From Ignavibacteria bacterium (GTDB lineage Bacteria; Bacteroidota; Ignavibacteria; Ignavibacteriales; Ignavibacteriaceae), in assembly GCA_017302895.1 (NCBI GenBank), contig JAFLBV010000001.1:62001-126000 (forward strand): a stretch of DNA of 64,000 bases. Reading direction: 5' to 3'. Below the pieces are notes generated by a model. That model did not search any database. It saw only the letters and a program-made list of their open reading frames with translations, and was not told the origin of the DNA. The translations under genes were made by a program, and so were the position numbers. Positions within the stretch are counted from its first letter, which is position 1, and the number at the start of each line of letters is the position of its first letter. Shown in pieces: positions 17,521 through 26,694 of this stretch.

Positions 17521-19614
17521 TCAGAGGAATTTTTTGAGAACCCGCAGAAAGTCTGCTTTAGTTACAGGTTTTGGGATAAAACCATTAAACCCGGCTTCCA
17601 GAAATTTGTGTTCGGGTGTGGAAACCACATAAGAAGTGAAAGCAATAAAGGGGACATTTTTATTTTCTTTTTGTTCCCTTAATTTTTTGAGAATTTCAAT
17701 TCCGGATTCTGAGTTACCGGCATTAATTTCGAGAAGGGCAACATCTATTTTTTTCTTGGATGCGATTTCCTGAGCTTGAACCACATTGTCAGCGACTTCC
17801 ACATCGGCAAATTTTCGAGTGAATACCCTCACAAGAGTTTGTGTGAGAACATCCTGATTGATTAGCAAAATCCGTTTCTTTTCCGCCGGAAGGTATTGAT
17901 CCAAGGAAGAGTTGTTACCATAAGAATCATGATCCGGTGAAGCATCCGTATCAAGACTGACAGGGAAGGATATTGTGAAGGTTGTCCCGAAACCGGGTTG
18001 ACTGTTCATCTCAACCTGCCCGCCGAGTTTTTCGGTAAATTTTTTAACAATTGTGAGTCCGAGACCAACTCCTTCAAACGAGCGTGTCAAGCCCTCGGAT
18101 ACCTGCCTGAACTCATCGAATATAAGTTGCTGATAATCCGGTGAGATTCCGATTCCTGTATCCCTGATCACTATGTTCACTCTTCTTACAGAAATTCCTT
18201 TATCGACAGTCACAATAAAATGGATACCACCTTCTTTCGTAAACTTGATCGCATTGCTTAAAAGATTATCAACTATGGTAAGTAACATTCTTCTGTCGGA
18301 TTTAAGCAGCGGTATTATCTCCGGGAATGTGGTTTTAATGTAGAGACCCCTGTTTTTTGCCTCTGACTCGAGATATGAGATGCTTTCGGAGATTATCTCT
18401 GAGATATCCACATGTTCGAGATTCAGGGTAAGGCGGTCAGCTTCAATTCTGGAAAGATCGAGAATAAGGCTGAGTGAATCGCTTAATCTTTGTCCCGCAG
18501 CATAAATATTTTCTGCAAGTTTCCTGTGGTAGGTGTCTTGTATATCCTCTTTTAGAATTTCAGCGAAGCCCAGCACACCAATCAGAGGTGTTCTCAATTC
18601 ATGAGACATATTCGCCAGGAAGTTGGACTTTAACCTGCTCATTTCTTCAGCTTTGAACTTGGCTGCGAGGAGTTGACGATTGGTGTTTTCTCTTTGAATC
18701 GCTCCTCCGATAGCAATGGCAGCAGATTTCAGCATCGATTCCTCAGCAGGCGAGTACACTCTGTCATCAGTGCAATTATCAAAACCAATAAATCCCCACC
18801 AAAGATCATTGAAGAAAACCGGGACTGCTAAAAGGGATAGAATCCCCTGCGGCTCAAGGAAGTCCCTTTCGCAGGCAGGAAAATCTTTTACTAATCCGTT
18901 TATTGATTCCTTCCTCGACATTTGTTCCTGCCACCTCGGGCAAGCCAATCCATAGGAGAGTTTTTGAAGGACAGGATTATCGATCTGAATATTGACTTCC
19001 CCTTTAGTCCACTCATAAGTCTGGCTCATAAAAACCTCATCCGTTTCAGGATCGGTTTCATTCTCAAATATATAGATACGGTCGGCACCCGAAGATTTTC
19101 CCAAAATTTCGAAAACCTTTTGAATTCCGGTTTCAAAGTCGGGTTCGGTAAGGAGAGTCTCGGAAATTTTTACGACATCCCTGATCTTGTCTTCACTTTT
19201 TTCAAGTTTCTCGGAAAAATCTTTCAATTCGGAAACATCGAGACCAATAGCCCAGGAATACCAGCCATCAATGGGATATTCCCGTGAAATATTTGACCAG
19301 CTTATTGCTTTTTTAAGTCCATTTTTGCAATGTACTTTCCACACCTCGTTGTGGTAGGTACCTTTGTTTTTTTTCCAGAATTCAAACAGATCTTCGAGAT
19401 ACCCTTCGTCAGGGTAGAGGAGGGAACTGGGATTGGGATTCCCGATAATTTCTTCGGCTTTAAAACCTGTCACCCTTTCACATTCATGATTCCATTCGAC
19501 AAATATCCCTTTTGAATCAGTTGCCACGATCATCAGCGGCAAAGCGGTTATCAGTGCCCGTGTCTCAGAAGCATTGTTGCTTCTGGCGAGTGTGTTGATA
19601 ATGGAACTTAACAT
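17521..19614 (-). CDS. Hybrid histidine kinase: PAS-GAF-HisKA-HATPase-degenerate receiver
   Basis: A 697-residue cytoplasmic sensor kinase. Domain order: PAS (about 17-130, ALPLMIVATDSKGIFVEWNH); GAF (145-310, GILSLLAVPVFFND); HisKA with phospho-acceptor H338 in NFLANMSHELRTPL; HATPase with N box DNLLSNAIKF, G1 RDTGIGI and G2 GVGLGLTIVKKF; and a C-terminal receiver (580-697). The receiver has Glu629 (VALLEINAG) where the phosphorylatable Asp should be, and the acidic pocket reads LLINQD, with only one of the usual acids. The switch Thr660 and Lys682 are kept. It therefore looks like a pseudo-receiver. No membrane segment is present, so it senses an internal signal. No partner regulator lies nearby. 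Confidence 0.9.
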   Translation of the reverse strand: MLSSIINTLARSNNASETRALITALPLMIVATDSKGIFVEWNHECERVTGFKAEEIIGNPNPSSLLYPDEGYLEDLFEFWKKNKGTYHNEVWKVHCKNGLKKAISWSNISREYPIDGWYSWAIGLDVSELKDFSEKLEKSEDKIRDVVKISETLLTEPDFETGIQKVFEILGKSSGADRIYIFENETDPETDEVFMSQTYEWTKGEVNIQIDNPVLQKLSYGLACPRWQEQMSRKESINGLVKDFPACERDFLEPQGILSLLAVPVFFNDLWWGFIGFDNCTDDRVYSPAEESMLKSAAIAIGGAIQRENTNRQLLAAKFKAEEMSRLKSNFLANMSHELRTPLIGVLGFAEILKEDIQDTYHRKLAENIYAAGQRLSDSLSLILDLSRIEADRLTLNLEHVDISEIISESISYLESEAKNRGLYIKTTFPEIIPLLKSDRRMLLTIVDNLLSNAIKFTKEGGIHFIVTVDKGISVRRVNIVIRDTGIGISPDYQQLIFDEFRQVSEGLTRSFEGVGLGLTIVKKFTEKLGGQVEMNSQPGFGTTFTISFPVSLDTDASPDHDSYGNNSSLDQYLPAEKKRILLINQDVLTQTLVRVFTRKFADVEVADNVVQAQEIASKKKIDVALLEINAGNSESGIEILKKLREQKENKNVPFIAFTSYVVSTPEHKFLEAGFNGFIPKPVTKADFLRVLKKFL

Positions 19615-19730
19615 TCAGTCCTGATGATTTACAAAATGGCTGTTTGGAAAATTTGTGTGGTGATACAATAATTCATTAGTATCTTTGCACTAAAATAATC
19701 ATAAAATTCAATTAATTAAAGAAAAAATTG

Positions 19731-19988
19731 ATGAACGATAATTTATTATTTTCTGAAGAAAACTTTTTGATGCAACTCACAAATTCGCAGTACGAGGGCG
19801 GATTTTACAGGCTGCAATTCTATACGCTGAATGGAAGACCTGCCACAATGGAAACGGGTGAGGTTGAGACCTATTATTATTACCCAAGTGGTGGAACCAT
19901 TCGCGATAAATCATTTAATATCATTGAATACATTCCAAAATTTGACATCTACAGAGGATTCAAACCCCCTCATTTACAGGACAAGTAA
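19731..19988 (+). CDS. Small conserved-looking hypothetical protein
   Basis: An 85-residue protein without signal peptide or membrane segment. It is rich in aromatic residues (GGFYRLQFYTLNGRP, VETYYYYPSGG, IIEYIPKFDIYRGFKPPHL). I do not recognise a family. The ATG at 19731 is preferred over a TTG one codon upstream. A TATCTTTG sequence at 19680-19687 matches the Bacteroidota -7 promoter element, although its -33 partner is not well spaced. The stop overlaps the rsmI start by one base (TAATG), so the protein is co-translated with rsmI and leads the long plus-strand run. Confidence 0.7.
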   Translation: MNDNLLFSEENFLMQLTNSQYEGGFYRLQFYTLNGRPATMETGEVETYYYYPSGGTIRDKSFNIIEYIPKFDIYRGFKPPHLQDK

Positions 19989-20668
19989 TGCCCGGTACCC
20001 TATTCGTTACTGCAACTCCCATTGGTAATTTTGAGGATATTACTCTTCGTGCGATAAAAGTGCTTCAATCGGTTGATTTTATTATCTGTGAGGATCTGAA
20101 AGATGCCCGCAGGCTTTTAAGCAAGTTGGAGATCAAGAAAGAACTTGTGACTCTGAATGAACACGATGAGACTGAGAACACCCCGGTTATTGTGGACAGA
20201 CTGGTAAACGGAGAGAGTGCGGCTTTGATCTCCGACTGTGGAACACCAATGTTTGCCGACCCGGGGCACCACCTTCTCGATAATCTTCTCGCATTTGGTA
20301 TCGATGTAGTTCCTGTTCCCGGGGTTTCCTCTCTCACCACTGCTCTTAGTGTATCTGCACTCCATGCAGAAAAGTTTTATTACTACGGGTGGTTGCCTGT
20401 AAAAAAAGATCTGCGGGTAAAAGAACTAAAAAGATTGATGAGGTTGAACGAGTTGATCATCTTTCTCGAGACTCCTTACAGATTGAAGAACATCATAAGA
20501 GAGATTGTGGATAATTTTGGAAGAGGTGCAGAAACCGTGCTGGCATTCGATCTGACACAACCCACCGAAAAGATTATCAGAGGAAGTGCAGGGAAACTGC
20601 TCGATGAAGTAACGAAAAAAAATCTCAAAGGGGAGTTCGTTTTGATGGTGGACAACCGAAAAAAATGA
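19988..20668 (+). CDS. rsmI: 16S rRNA (cytidine1402-2'-O)-methyltransferase RsmI
   Basis: A 226-residue tetrapyrrole-methylase-fold enzyme that uses S-adenosylmethionine to 2'-O-methylate C1402 in the decoding centre of 16S rRNA. The N-terminus shows the family motif LFVTATPIGNFEDITLRAIK, followed by CEDLKDARRLL, LISDCGTPMFADPGHHLL, VPGVSSLTTALSVSAL and FLETPYRLKNI. It is somewhat shorter than E. coli RsmI (286 residues) because it lacks the C-terminal extension, as in many Bacteroidota. It overlaps the preceding small gene by one base. Confidence 0.93.
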   Translation: MPGTLFVTATPIGNFEDITLRAIKVLQSVDFIICEDLKDARRLLSKLEIKKELVTLNEHDETENTPVIVDRLVNGESAALISDCGTPMFADPGHHLLDNLLAFGIDVVPVPGVSSLTTALSVSALHAEKFYYYGWLPVKKDLRVKELKRLMRLNELIIFLETPYRLKNIIREIVDNFGRGAETVLAFDLTQPTEKIIRGSAGKLLDEVTKKNLKGEFVLMVDNRKK

Positions 20669-20803
20669 ACATTCCGGCAGATTTTCCCTTTTGTCAGTCA
20701 GGCAGTTTTTGAAGATTTAATCAATATTTAATAATAATTGCGTAAATTTTATGTTTATTTTTTACACTTTAACAAATTGGCATAATTCTATCCAAAGGAA
20801 CAA

Positions 20804-22210
20804 ATGTTAATAAAACAACGCACAATAGCAAAAGAAGTTTCGATGAGCGGTATCGGGATACATACCGGCCACGAATGCAAAATGACATTTAAACCTGCTC
20901 CGGAGAATTACGGGGTAAGATTTATAAGAACCGATTTGGGAGGAAATCCTGAAATACCTGCGGTAGTGGATTATGTTGTGGATATATCCCGCGGAACAAC
21001 AATCGGAATCGGAGAGGCAAAAGTTCATACTGTAGAACATGTCATGGCTGCTGTTTACGGTCTGCAAATAGATAACCTTAAAATAGAGCTCGACGGTATC
21101 GAACCGCCAATAGGGGACGGAAGTTCGCTTCCCTATGTCGAAAAACTCGTTGCAGCCGGATTTGTGGAGCAGGAAGCCCCGAAAGATTACCTTATAATCG
21201 ATCAGACCGTTACCTATCACGAGGAAGACAGAGGTGTGGATATTGTGGCACTTCCTCTCGATAATTATCGCATAACAGTGATGGTCGACTATCAGAATCC
21301 TGCACTGGGAAGTCAGCACTCCGGACTTTTTGACCTCGAAAAGGAATTTGTAAGTGAGTTCGCCCCTTCCCGTACTTTCTGCTTTTTGAGTGAAGTTGAA
21401 ATGCTCGCTAATCAGGGCTTGATAAAGGGAGGAGACCTTGAGAATGCTGTTGTAATTGTGGATAAGGATCTGGAAGTTGATGAACTCGATAAACTCGGTG
21501 AGAAACTTGGGATAGAGGAGAAATTCGTTTTGGGTGAAACCGGGATACTCAACAATAAATCATTCAGATTTAAAAATGAACCGGTGAGACACAAATTGCT
21601 CGACCTCATTGGTGATCTCGCACTGATCGGTGTTCCGATTAAAGCTCAGATTCTCGCTGCAAGACCCGGTCATAAAGCGAATGTAGAATTCGCAAAGATG
21701 ATCCGGAAAATGTATCAGCAGAAAAAACTCGTGAAGAAATATCAGCATGCCAGTAAACAAGGCATTGTTTTTGACATTAATGCTATCACAAAGATACTTC
21801 CACACAGATATCCCTTCCTTCTTGTAGACAGAATTATCAGCATGGAAATGGAGAAGAAAATTACAGGATTGAAGTGTGTTTCCATAAATGAGCCGTTTTT
21901 CAACGGACACTTCCCGGGGAATCCAATAATGCCCGGAGTGCTGTTGATAGAAGCCATGGCACAAACCGGCGGATTGTTGCTTCTGAATTCGATCGGAAAT
22001 CCTGAAGAAAAGAACGCCTATTTTATGCAGATAAATAATGCGAAATTCAGGAGAACTGTAATTCCCGGAGATGTTCTTCGAATTGAAGTTGAGATGAAAG
22101 AAATGAGAAGAAAATTTGTAATAATGCGCGGTGAGATTTTTGTTGAAGGTGCCCTTGTAGCCGAAGCTGATTTTACGGCAGCAATAGTTGACAGGGTGAG
22201 CCATGTCTGA
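20804..22210 (+). CDS. lpxC/fabZ: Bifunctional LpxC deacetylase / FabZ dehydratase fusion
   Basis: A 468-residue fusion of two lipid-synthesis enzymes. Residues 1-300 are LpxC, the zinc enzyme of the first committed step of lipid A synthesis; ligands are H79 (HTVEHVMAAVYG), H263 and D267 (HKLLDLIGD), with E78 as catalytic base. Residues from about 323 are FabZ, the 3-hydroxyacyl-ACP dehydratase, with LPHRYPFLLVDRI and catalytic H369 (NGHFPGNP) and E383 (LLIEAMAQ). The two enzymes compete for 3-hydroxymyristoyl-ACP, so joining them couples lipid A and fatty acid supply. The fusion is a known hallmark of Bacteroidota/Chlorobi. The gene overlaps lpxA by eight bases. Confidence 0.97.
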   Translation: MLIKQRTIAKEVSMSGIGIHTGHECKMTFKPAPENYGVRFIRTDLGGNPEIPAVVDYVVDISRGTTIGIGEAKVHTVEHVMAAVYGLQIDNLKIELDGIEPPIGDGSSLPYVEKLVAAGFVEQEAPKDYLIIDQTVTYHEEDRGVDIVALPLDNYRITVMVDYQNPALGSQHSGLFDLEKEFVSEFAPSRTFCFLSEVEMLANQGLIKGGDLENAVVIVDKDLEVDELDKLGEKLGIEEKFVLGETGILNNKSFRFKNEPVRHKLLDLIGDLALIGVPIKAQILAARPGHKANVEFAKMIRKMYQQKKLVKKYQHASKQGIVFDINAITKILPHRYPFLLVDRIISMEMEKKITGLKCVSINEPFFNGHFPGNPIMPGVLLIEAMAQTGGLLLLNSIGNPEEKNAYFMQINNAKFRRTVIPGDVLRIEVEMKEMRRKFVIMRGEIFVEGALVAEADFTAAIVDRVSHV

Positions 22211-22976
22211 GATACATAAAACCGCAGTTGTTGATCCGAAAGCCAGAATTGGTGAGGGTGTTGTAATCGGTCCATTCGCGTATATTGAAGCAGATGTTGA
22301 GATTGGTAATAATTCAAAAATCGGTCCGCATGCCTGTTTATATGACGGTGCAAGAATCGGTTCGAGTGTAACGATTTATCAGGGAGCTTCCATTTCGCAT
22401 GTTCCTCAGGATTTGAAGTATGCAGGAGAAGAGTCGCACACAGTTGTCGGAAATGGAACAACGATACACGAGTTTGTAACACTTCACCGGGGTACGGTGG
22501 AGACGCGCCTCACATCGATCGGTGAGAACTGTTTGTTGATGGCTTACTCTCATGTAGCTCACGATTGCAGAATCGGGAATAATGTTATTCTGGCAAACAC
22601 AGTTCAGGTCGGCGGTCACGCGACAATAGAAGATTATACAATTATAGGCGGTTGCACACCCGTTCATCAATTCTGTAAAATTGGTAAACATTGTATGATT
22701 GGCGGCGGCTTCAGAGTGGTGCAGGATGTTCCGCCTTATATTCTTGCCGGACACGAACCGCTTAAATATGAAGGATTGAACCTGATCGGACTTAGAAGAC
22801 GCGGATTTACGAATGATGAAATAATGAGAATAAAAAAGATTTATGAACTGATTTATCAGTCGCATCTGAATCTTACACAGGCGAAAGAACAGATAAACCA
22901 GAAGTTTGCAGACGACAAATTTGCTGCAGAAATTCTCGATTTTATCTCCCGCAGCACAAGGGGATTGATCAGGTAA
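22203..22976 (+). CDS. lpxA: UDP-N-acetylglucosamine acyltransferase LpxA
   Basis: A 257-residue left-handed parallel beta-helix protein built from hexapeptide repeats (for example IGPFAYIEADVEIGNNSKIG). It transfers 3-hydroxyacyl chains to UDP-GlcNAc, the first step of lipid A synthesis. The catalytic His is in LLMAYSHVAHDCRIG, and the substrate-binding loop VGGHATIEDYTIIGGCTPVHQF and the C-terminal helical part (LNLIGLRRRGFTNDEI) are typical of LpxA. The start overlaps the lpxC/fabZ gene by eight bases, keeping consecutive lipid A steps coupled in translation. Confidence 0.97.
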   Translation: MSEIHKTAVVDPKARIGEGVVIGPFAYIEADVEIGNNSKIGPHACLYDGARIGSSVTIYQGASISHVPQDLKYAGEESHTVVGNGTTIHEFVTLHRGTVETRLTSIGENCLLMAYSHVAHDCRIGNNVILANTVQVGGHATIEDYTIIGGCTPVHQFCKIGKHCMIGGGFRVVQDVPPYILAGHEPLKYEGLNLIGLRRRGFTNDEIMRIKKIYELIYQSHLNLTQAKEQINQKFADDKFAAEILDFISRSTRGLIR

Positions 22977-22992
22977 TCAGCCGACAAATCGC

Positions 22993-23745
22993 ATGTCTGT
23001 AAAAGGATATTATATAGATACCGGGGCTTCTACCGGCAGGTTCAATATGGACTTTGATCTTCAACTTGCCGGTGAAAGCAAAGAAGGTTTCATGTGTCTC
23101 CGGCTCTACCAATGGAATCCATATTGTATTTCACTCGGGGCAAATCAGTCTGAGGAGAGTCTAAATAAAGAAGCGCTCCACCGGGACGGATTTGACTGGG
23201 TTAGAAGGCCAACGGGAGGGAGGGCTGTTTTTCATTCGGAAGAGTTGACTTATTCAGTTATATTGAACAAACTGAATATGTCTCCGAAGGACGCCTACAA
23301 TGCGATCAACGAGGCACTCCTGTTGGGTCTTACAGAATATGATCAGAGACTCGGGGGAGCGGGACTCTCAAGTGAAGAGGTAAATTTTAAGGAGCACTAT
23401 CGTTCGGTCGAAAGTGCTGCCTGTTTTTCCGTCCCTTCCAAATCTGAAGTAAAGATGGATGGGAGGAAGCTGATAGGAAGTGCACAACGAAAAACAGGTA
23501 ATGTTATCCTTCAGCACGGATCGATAAATACAGGAAGTTTTCATAAAAAGATAGTTGATTATCTTAATATCGATCTGTTTGAAAAGGAGAGCCTTAAGAT
23601 GCTTTTGAACGAAAAGACTTCGGATATCAAAAATATAACAGGTGAAGAAGTGAATATGGAAAGGTTGAAGTTTTCGATAATAAAAGGGTTTCGAGACAGA
23701 TTTTCCATCGATTTTGAAGAATTAGTAATTGAAAAGAAAGTTTAA
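22993..23745 (+). CDS. LipM-like octanoyltransferase / lipoate-protein ligase family
   Basis: A 250-residue protein of the biotin/lipoate protein ligase fold. The signature VRRPTGGRAVFHSEELTYSV holds the lipoyl-binding RRxTGGxxVxH motif. The segment C144-FSVPSKSEVKMDGRKLIGSA followed by ILQHGSI closely resembles LipM of Bacillus, where this Cys is the nucleophile of octanoyl-ACP:protein transfer. An ATP-dependent ligase (LplA) would normally lack that Cys. The enzyme should therefore attach octanoyl groups to lipoyl domains such as GcvH as the first step of lipoate synthesis. It sits 16 bases after lpxA and 8 bases before panB. Exact acceptor specificity is not decided by the sequence. Confidence 0.8.
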   Translation: MSVKGYYIDTGASTGRFNMDFDLQLAGESKEGFMCLRLYQWNPYCISLGANQSEESLNKEALHRDGFDWVRRPTGGRAVFHSEELTYSVILNKLNMSPKDAYNAINEALLLGLTEYDQRLGGAGLSSEEVNFKEHYRSVESAACFSVPSKSEVKMDGRKLIGSAQRKTGNVILQHGSINTGSFHKKIVDYLNIDLFEKESLKMLLNEKTSDIKNITGEEVNMERLKFSIIKGFRDRFSIDFEELVIEKKV

Positions 23746-23753
23746 GAGAATAC

Positions 23754-24569
23754 ATGAGCACATTTGGAAAATTTCAGCGGGTTTCCACCAAGACACTCAG
23801 TCTTATGAAAAAGGAAAACAAAAAGATAGCTGCTCTTACTGCATACGATTTTATCACAGCAAAGTTGCTCGATGAGGCAGGAATTGATCTTATTCTCGTC
23901 GGCGATTCGCTTGGGAATGTTTTTCAGGGGAATGAGACAACACTTCCTGTAACTATGGATGAGATGATATATCACACAAAAGCTGTCGCAAAAGGGATTA
24001 CACGGTCGATGCTTATATGTGACATGCCTTTTATGTCATACCAGTTGAGTGTCGATGAGGCATTCAGGAATGCAGGCAGAATTCTTAAGGAAACTCCCGC
24101 TGGTGGTGTAAAGATTGAAGGCGGGAAGAGGGTTGCAGAAACCATCAGAAAGATTACCGAGAATGGCATACCGGTAATGGGGCATCTAGGGCTTACACCT
24201 CAGAGTATTCACAAGTTTGGAAGTTATAAACAGAGAGGAACCGAGGAAGAGGAAGCTGCGGAAATTCTCTCGGATGCCAAAATTTTGGAAGAAGCCGGAG
24301 CTTTTTCAATCGTTCTCGAAAAAATTCCAAAGGAACTTGCCAAAAAAGTCACTGAGAGTGTTTCAATTCCAACAATTGGAATTGGTGCCGGTCCTTACTG
24401 TGACGGGCAAATACTCGTAACACCCGACATGCTCGGGCTCAACAAGGAGTTCCACCCCAAATTCCTGCGGTATTACGCAAATCTTGCCGATGTCCTCAAT
24501 GGTGCTTTCAAGAACTACATCGAGGATGTAAGAGAGAGTCATTTCCCAACAGATGCGGAGAGTTATTAA
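23754..24569 (+). CDS. panB: 3-methyl-2-oxobutanoate hydroxymethyltransferase PanB
   Basis: A 271-residue enzyme of pantothenate (coenzyme A) synthesis that adds a hydroxymethyl group from methylene-tetrahydrofolate to 2-oxoisovalerate, giving ketopantoate. Motifs present: KIAALTAYDFITAKLLDEAG, the magnesium ligands in VGDSLGNV and CDMPFMSYQ, GGVKIEGG, MGHLGLTPQS and the C-terminal PTIGIGAGPYCDGQILV. The length is standard. No panC or panD lies beside it. Its stop lies inside the start region of the following gene. Confidence 0.96.
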   Translation: MSTFGKFQRVSTKTLSLMKKENKKIAALTAYDFITAKLLDEAGIDLILVGDSLGNVFQGNETTLPVTMDEMIYHTKAVAKGITRSMLICDMPFMSYQLSVDEAFRNAGRILKETPAGGVKIEGGKRVAETIRKITENGIPVMGHLGLTPQSIHKFGSYKQRGTEEEEAAEILSDAKILEEAGAFSIVLEKIPKELAKKVTESVSIPTIGIGAGPYCDGQILVTPDMLGLNKEFHPKFLRYYANLADVLNGAFKNYIEDVRESHFPTDAESY

Positions 24570-25674
24570 CAAGGTGCAGATTAAAAGAATATTTACGGTT
24601 GTATTATTAGTAAGCCTTACGGTTTTTGCTTCCCCTCCTGATTTCTTCCAGATTGCCGGTGGTGCAAAAGTTACCGGTTTTGTACGAGACGGTAATGATT
24701 TTTGGCTGGCGACATACGGAAATGGAATTTTCAGGTATGAAGCATCTTCCAATCAGTTGATTTCAATGGCAGAAGGTGAAAAGGGAGTTAAGGACCGCCT
24801 TATCGACTGTATCGAAGCAAATGAAGATTATGTCTGGGCAGGAACCAGCGACGGACTCCTCATCTATGACAAGAAAAAAGACTCATGGAAGAAGAGAAAA
24901 TTTGCCGAGGGTGGTGAGTATGGCAACTGGATCAGAGGTTTGAAATATGACAAGTCAACCGGACTTTTGTGGATAGGGAGATTTATCAATCTCTCAATAC
25001 TCAATGTCAAGAGACAGAAGTATGAAGACTTTAATCTTGCCAGAGGAAGTGAAACTGCAACTAACAATGTAAAACGCTTTTTCATCGAAAATGACAGGTA
25101 TGTCTGGATTGTCACTGAGGGCGGACTCTACAAATTCGACAAAGCTGACGGTGAATTTGAGGCGGGAAAATGTGAGTTCATTACAAATAAAGACGGAGCC
25201 TTCCGGTCCGAAGGGATGAGGGTCTCGGTCAATTCGATCCTCTTTGATAAGGAATATATCTGGTTTGGCAATCAGGATTTTCGGTCTCCCGAAATGCCCG
25301 ATTTTAATGTTGGCGGTATTTACCGGTTTAACCGGATGGCGAAGTGGGATAAACTTGACAACCGTTCAGGCTTGCCCGGAAATGGAGTATATTCCATGAT
25401 TAAAGTCGGGAACACAATTTGGGCGGCAGTCTATGAGTTCGATACTGATATTAAAAAGGAGTACGGGAGAGGAATCACAATAATCGACAGAAACAGTACC
25501 AAAATAATCTCGAGCAATCCCGGTGATCTTAATATCCCGGCGAACAGCTTTTTTGCGATGGAATTCGATAAACGGTATATTTGGCTGGCTTCCGAGAACG
25601 GACTGTGGAGGATCGATTTGAGTAACCCTCTCGGTACCTGGGGTGGTGTTGCAAAAAAGGGGAATAAAAAATAA
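24553..25674 (+). CDS. Secreted beta-propeller protein with two-component-regulator-type repeats
   Basis: A 373-residue protein with an N-terminal signal peptide (IKRIFTVVLLVSLTVFAS) and then at least six propeller blades, each with a W-x-A/G-T-x-x-G-L core: DFWLATYGNGIFRYE, YVWAGTSDGLLIYD, LLWIGRF, YVWIVTEGGLYKFD, TIWAAVYEF and YIWLASENGLWRID. These are the repeats found in the periplasmic sensor part of Bacteroidota hybrid two-component systems. Here the propeller stands alone, without kinase. The ATG at 24553 overlaps panB by 17 bases; a GTG at 24574, four bases after the panB stop, would also give a good signal peptide and may be the true start. Confidence 0.7.
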   Translation: MRRVINKVQIKRIFTVVLLVSLTVFASPPDFFQIAGGAKVTGFVRDGNDFWLATYGNGIFRYEASSNQLISMAEGEKGVKDRLIDCIEANEDYVWAGTSDGLLIYDKKKDSWKKRKFAEGGEYGNWIRGLKYDKSTGLLWIGRFINLSILNVKRQKYEDFNLARGSETATNNVKRFFIENDRYVWIVTEGGLYKFDKADGEFEAGKCEFITNKDGAFRSEGMRVSVNSILFDKEYIWFGNQDFRSPEMPDFNVGGIYRFNRMAKWDKLDNRSGLPGNGVYSMIKVGNTIWAAVYEFDTDIKKEYGRGITIIDRNSTKIISSNPGDLNIPANSFFAMEFDKRYIWLASENGLWRIDLSNPLGTWGGVAKKGNKK

Positions 25675-25698
25675 TAATTTTGATTTAGAGACCAGAGA

Positions 25699-26694
25699 AT
25701 GATTAAGGTAGAAAACGAAAGATTAATTCAATTAAAAAACTCCTTTTCGGGGAGAAAAATCGCCATAATTGGTGATATGATGCTAGATGGTTATATTATG
25801 GGTGGTGCAAAGAGAATTTCTCCCGAAGCACCCGTCCCTGTTGTTGATGTGGAAAACGAATTTTACAGATTTGGCGGAGCTGCCAACTGCGCGAACAACA
25901 TTCTTCATCTGAATGCAGAGCCGTTTCCACTGGGAATCATAGGAGATGATCGCGCCGGAGGGATTTTTAAGAGCCTTCTGTCGGGATTGAATATTAAGTC
26001 AGACGGGCTGGTTGTGGACACACAAAGACCCACAACACTGAAGACGAGAGTGATAGCCGGGTCACAGCATGTTGTCAGAATTGACAGCGAGAGCAAGGAC
26101 GATATAAGTGAAGAAACCGAGAACCGGCTTTTTAAACTCCTGGAAAAAAATATTGATCAGATCGATGCGGTTATTCTTCAGGACTACAACAAAGGTGTTC
26201 TCACAGCTTCGCTGATCAGCAGAGTTATTGAACTCTGCAATAATAAGAGGAAACTGGTTACAGTTGATCCCAAGTTTCATAACTTTTTTATGTACAAGGG
26301 GGTTACTGTTTTCAAACCAAACCGAAAAGAAGCAAGTGACATTTTGGGGTTCAGAATCAGAACGATAAATGATGCTCTGAAGGCCGGTGAGATTCTCCTC
26401 GAGAAACTCGAAGCTGAAAACATACTCCTGACACTCGGAGAAGATGGAATAGCGGTATTTAATAGAAAGAACGAACCAAAAATGATGCCCACAAAAGCAC
26501 GAAAAGTTGCTGATGTCTCGGGTGCCGGTGATACAGTAATCTCAACTCTTACCCTCGCCCTAAGTGCAGGAGCTGACATTTACGAAGCGTGTTTTATTGC
26601 AAATTACGCTGCGGGTATCGTCTGTGAAGAGGTCGGGATAGTTCCTGTCGAGATTGACAACCTGTTCGAAACCATCATTGAGGGGAGACGATGA
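25699..26694 (+). CDS. rfaE1: D-glycero-beta-D-manno-heptose-7-phosphate kinase (HldE N-domain type)
   Basis: A 331-residue PfkB/ribokinase-family sugar kinase. It begins KIAIIGDMMLDGYIMGGAKR, has RISPEAPVPVVDVENEFYRF and GGAANCANNILHL as in the kinase domain of HldE, and ends with the ATP/anion-hole signature ADVSGAGDTVIST. The product phosphorylates heptose-7-phosphate at C1 for the inner core of lipopolysaccharide. The gene encodes only the kinase half; the adenylyltransferase half follows as a separate gene overlapping by four bases (ATGA), so the E. coli fusion is here split. Confidence 0.93.
   Translation: MIKVENERLIQLKNSFSGRKIAIIGDMMLDGYIMGGAKRISPEAPVPVVDVENEFYRFGGAANCANNILHLNAEPFPLGIIGDDRAGGIFKSLLSGLNIKSDGLVVDTQRPTTLKTRVIAGSQHVVRIDSESKDDISEETENRLFKLLEKNIDQIDAVILQDYNKGVLTASLISRVIELCNNKRKLVTVDPKFHNFFMYKGVTVFKPNRKEASDILGFRIRTINDALKAGEILLEKLEAENILLTLGEDGIAVFNRKNEPKMMPTKARKVADVSGAGDTVISTLTLALSAGADIYEACFIANYAAGIVCEEVGIVPVEIDNLFETIIEGRR

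Noticed and set aside
21560..22204. A 214-codon open frame antisense to the FabZ part of lpxC/fabZ
   Set aside because: Shadow of a conserved gene on the other strand; unusual His/Ser/Phe-rich composition.
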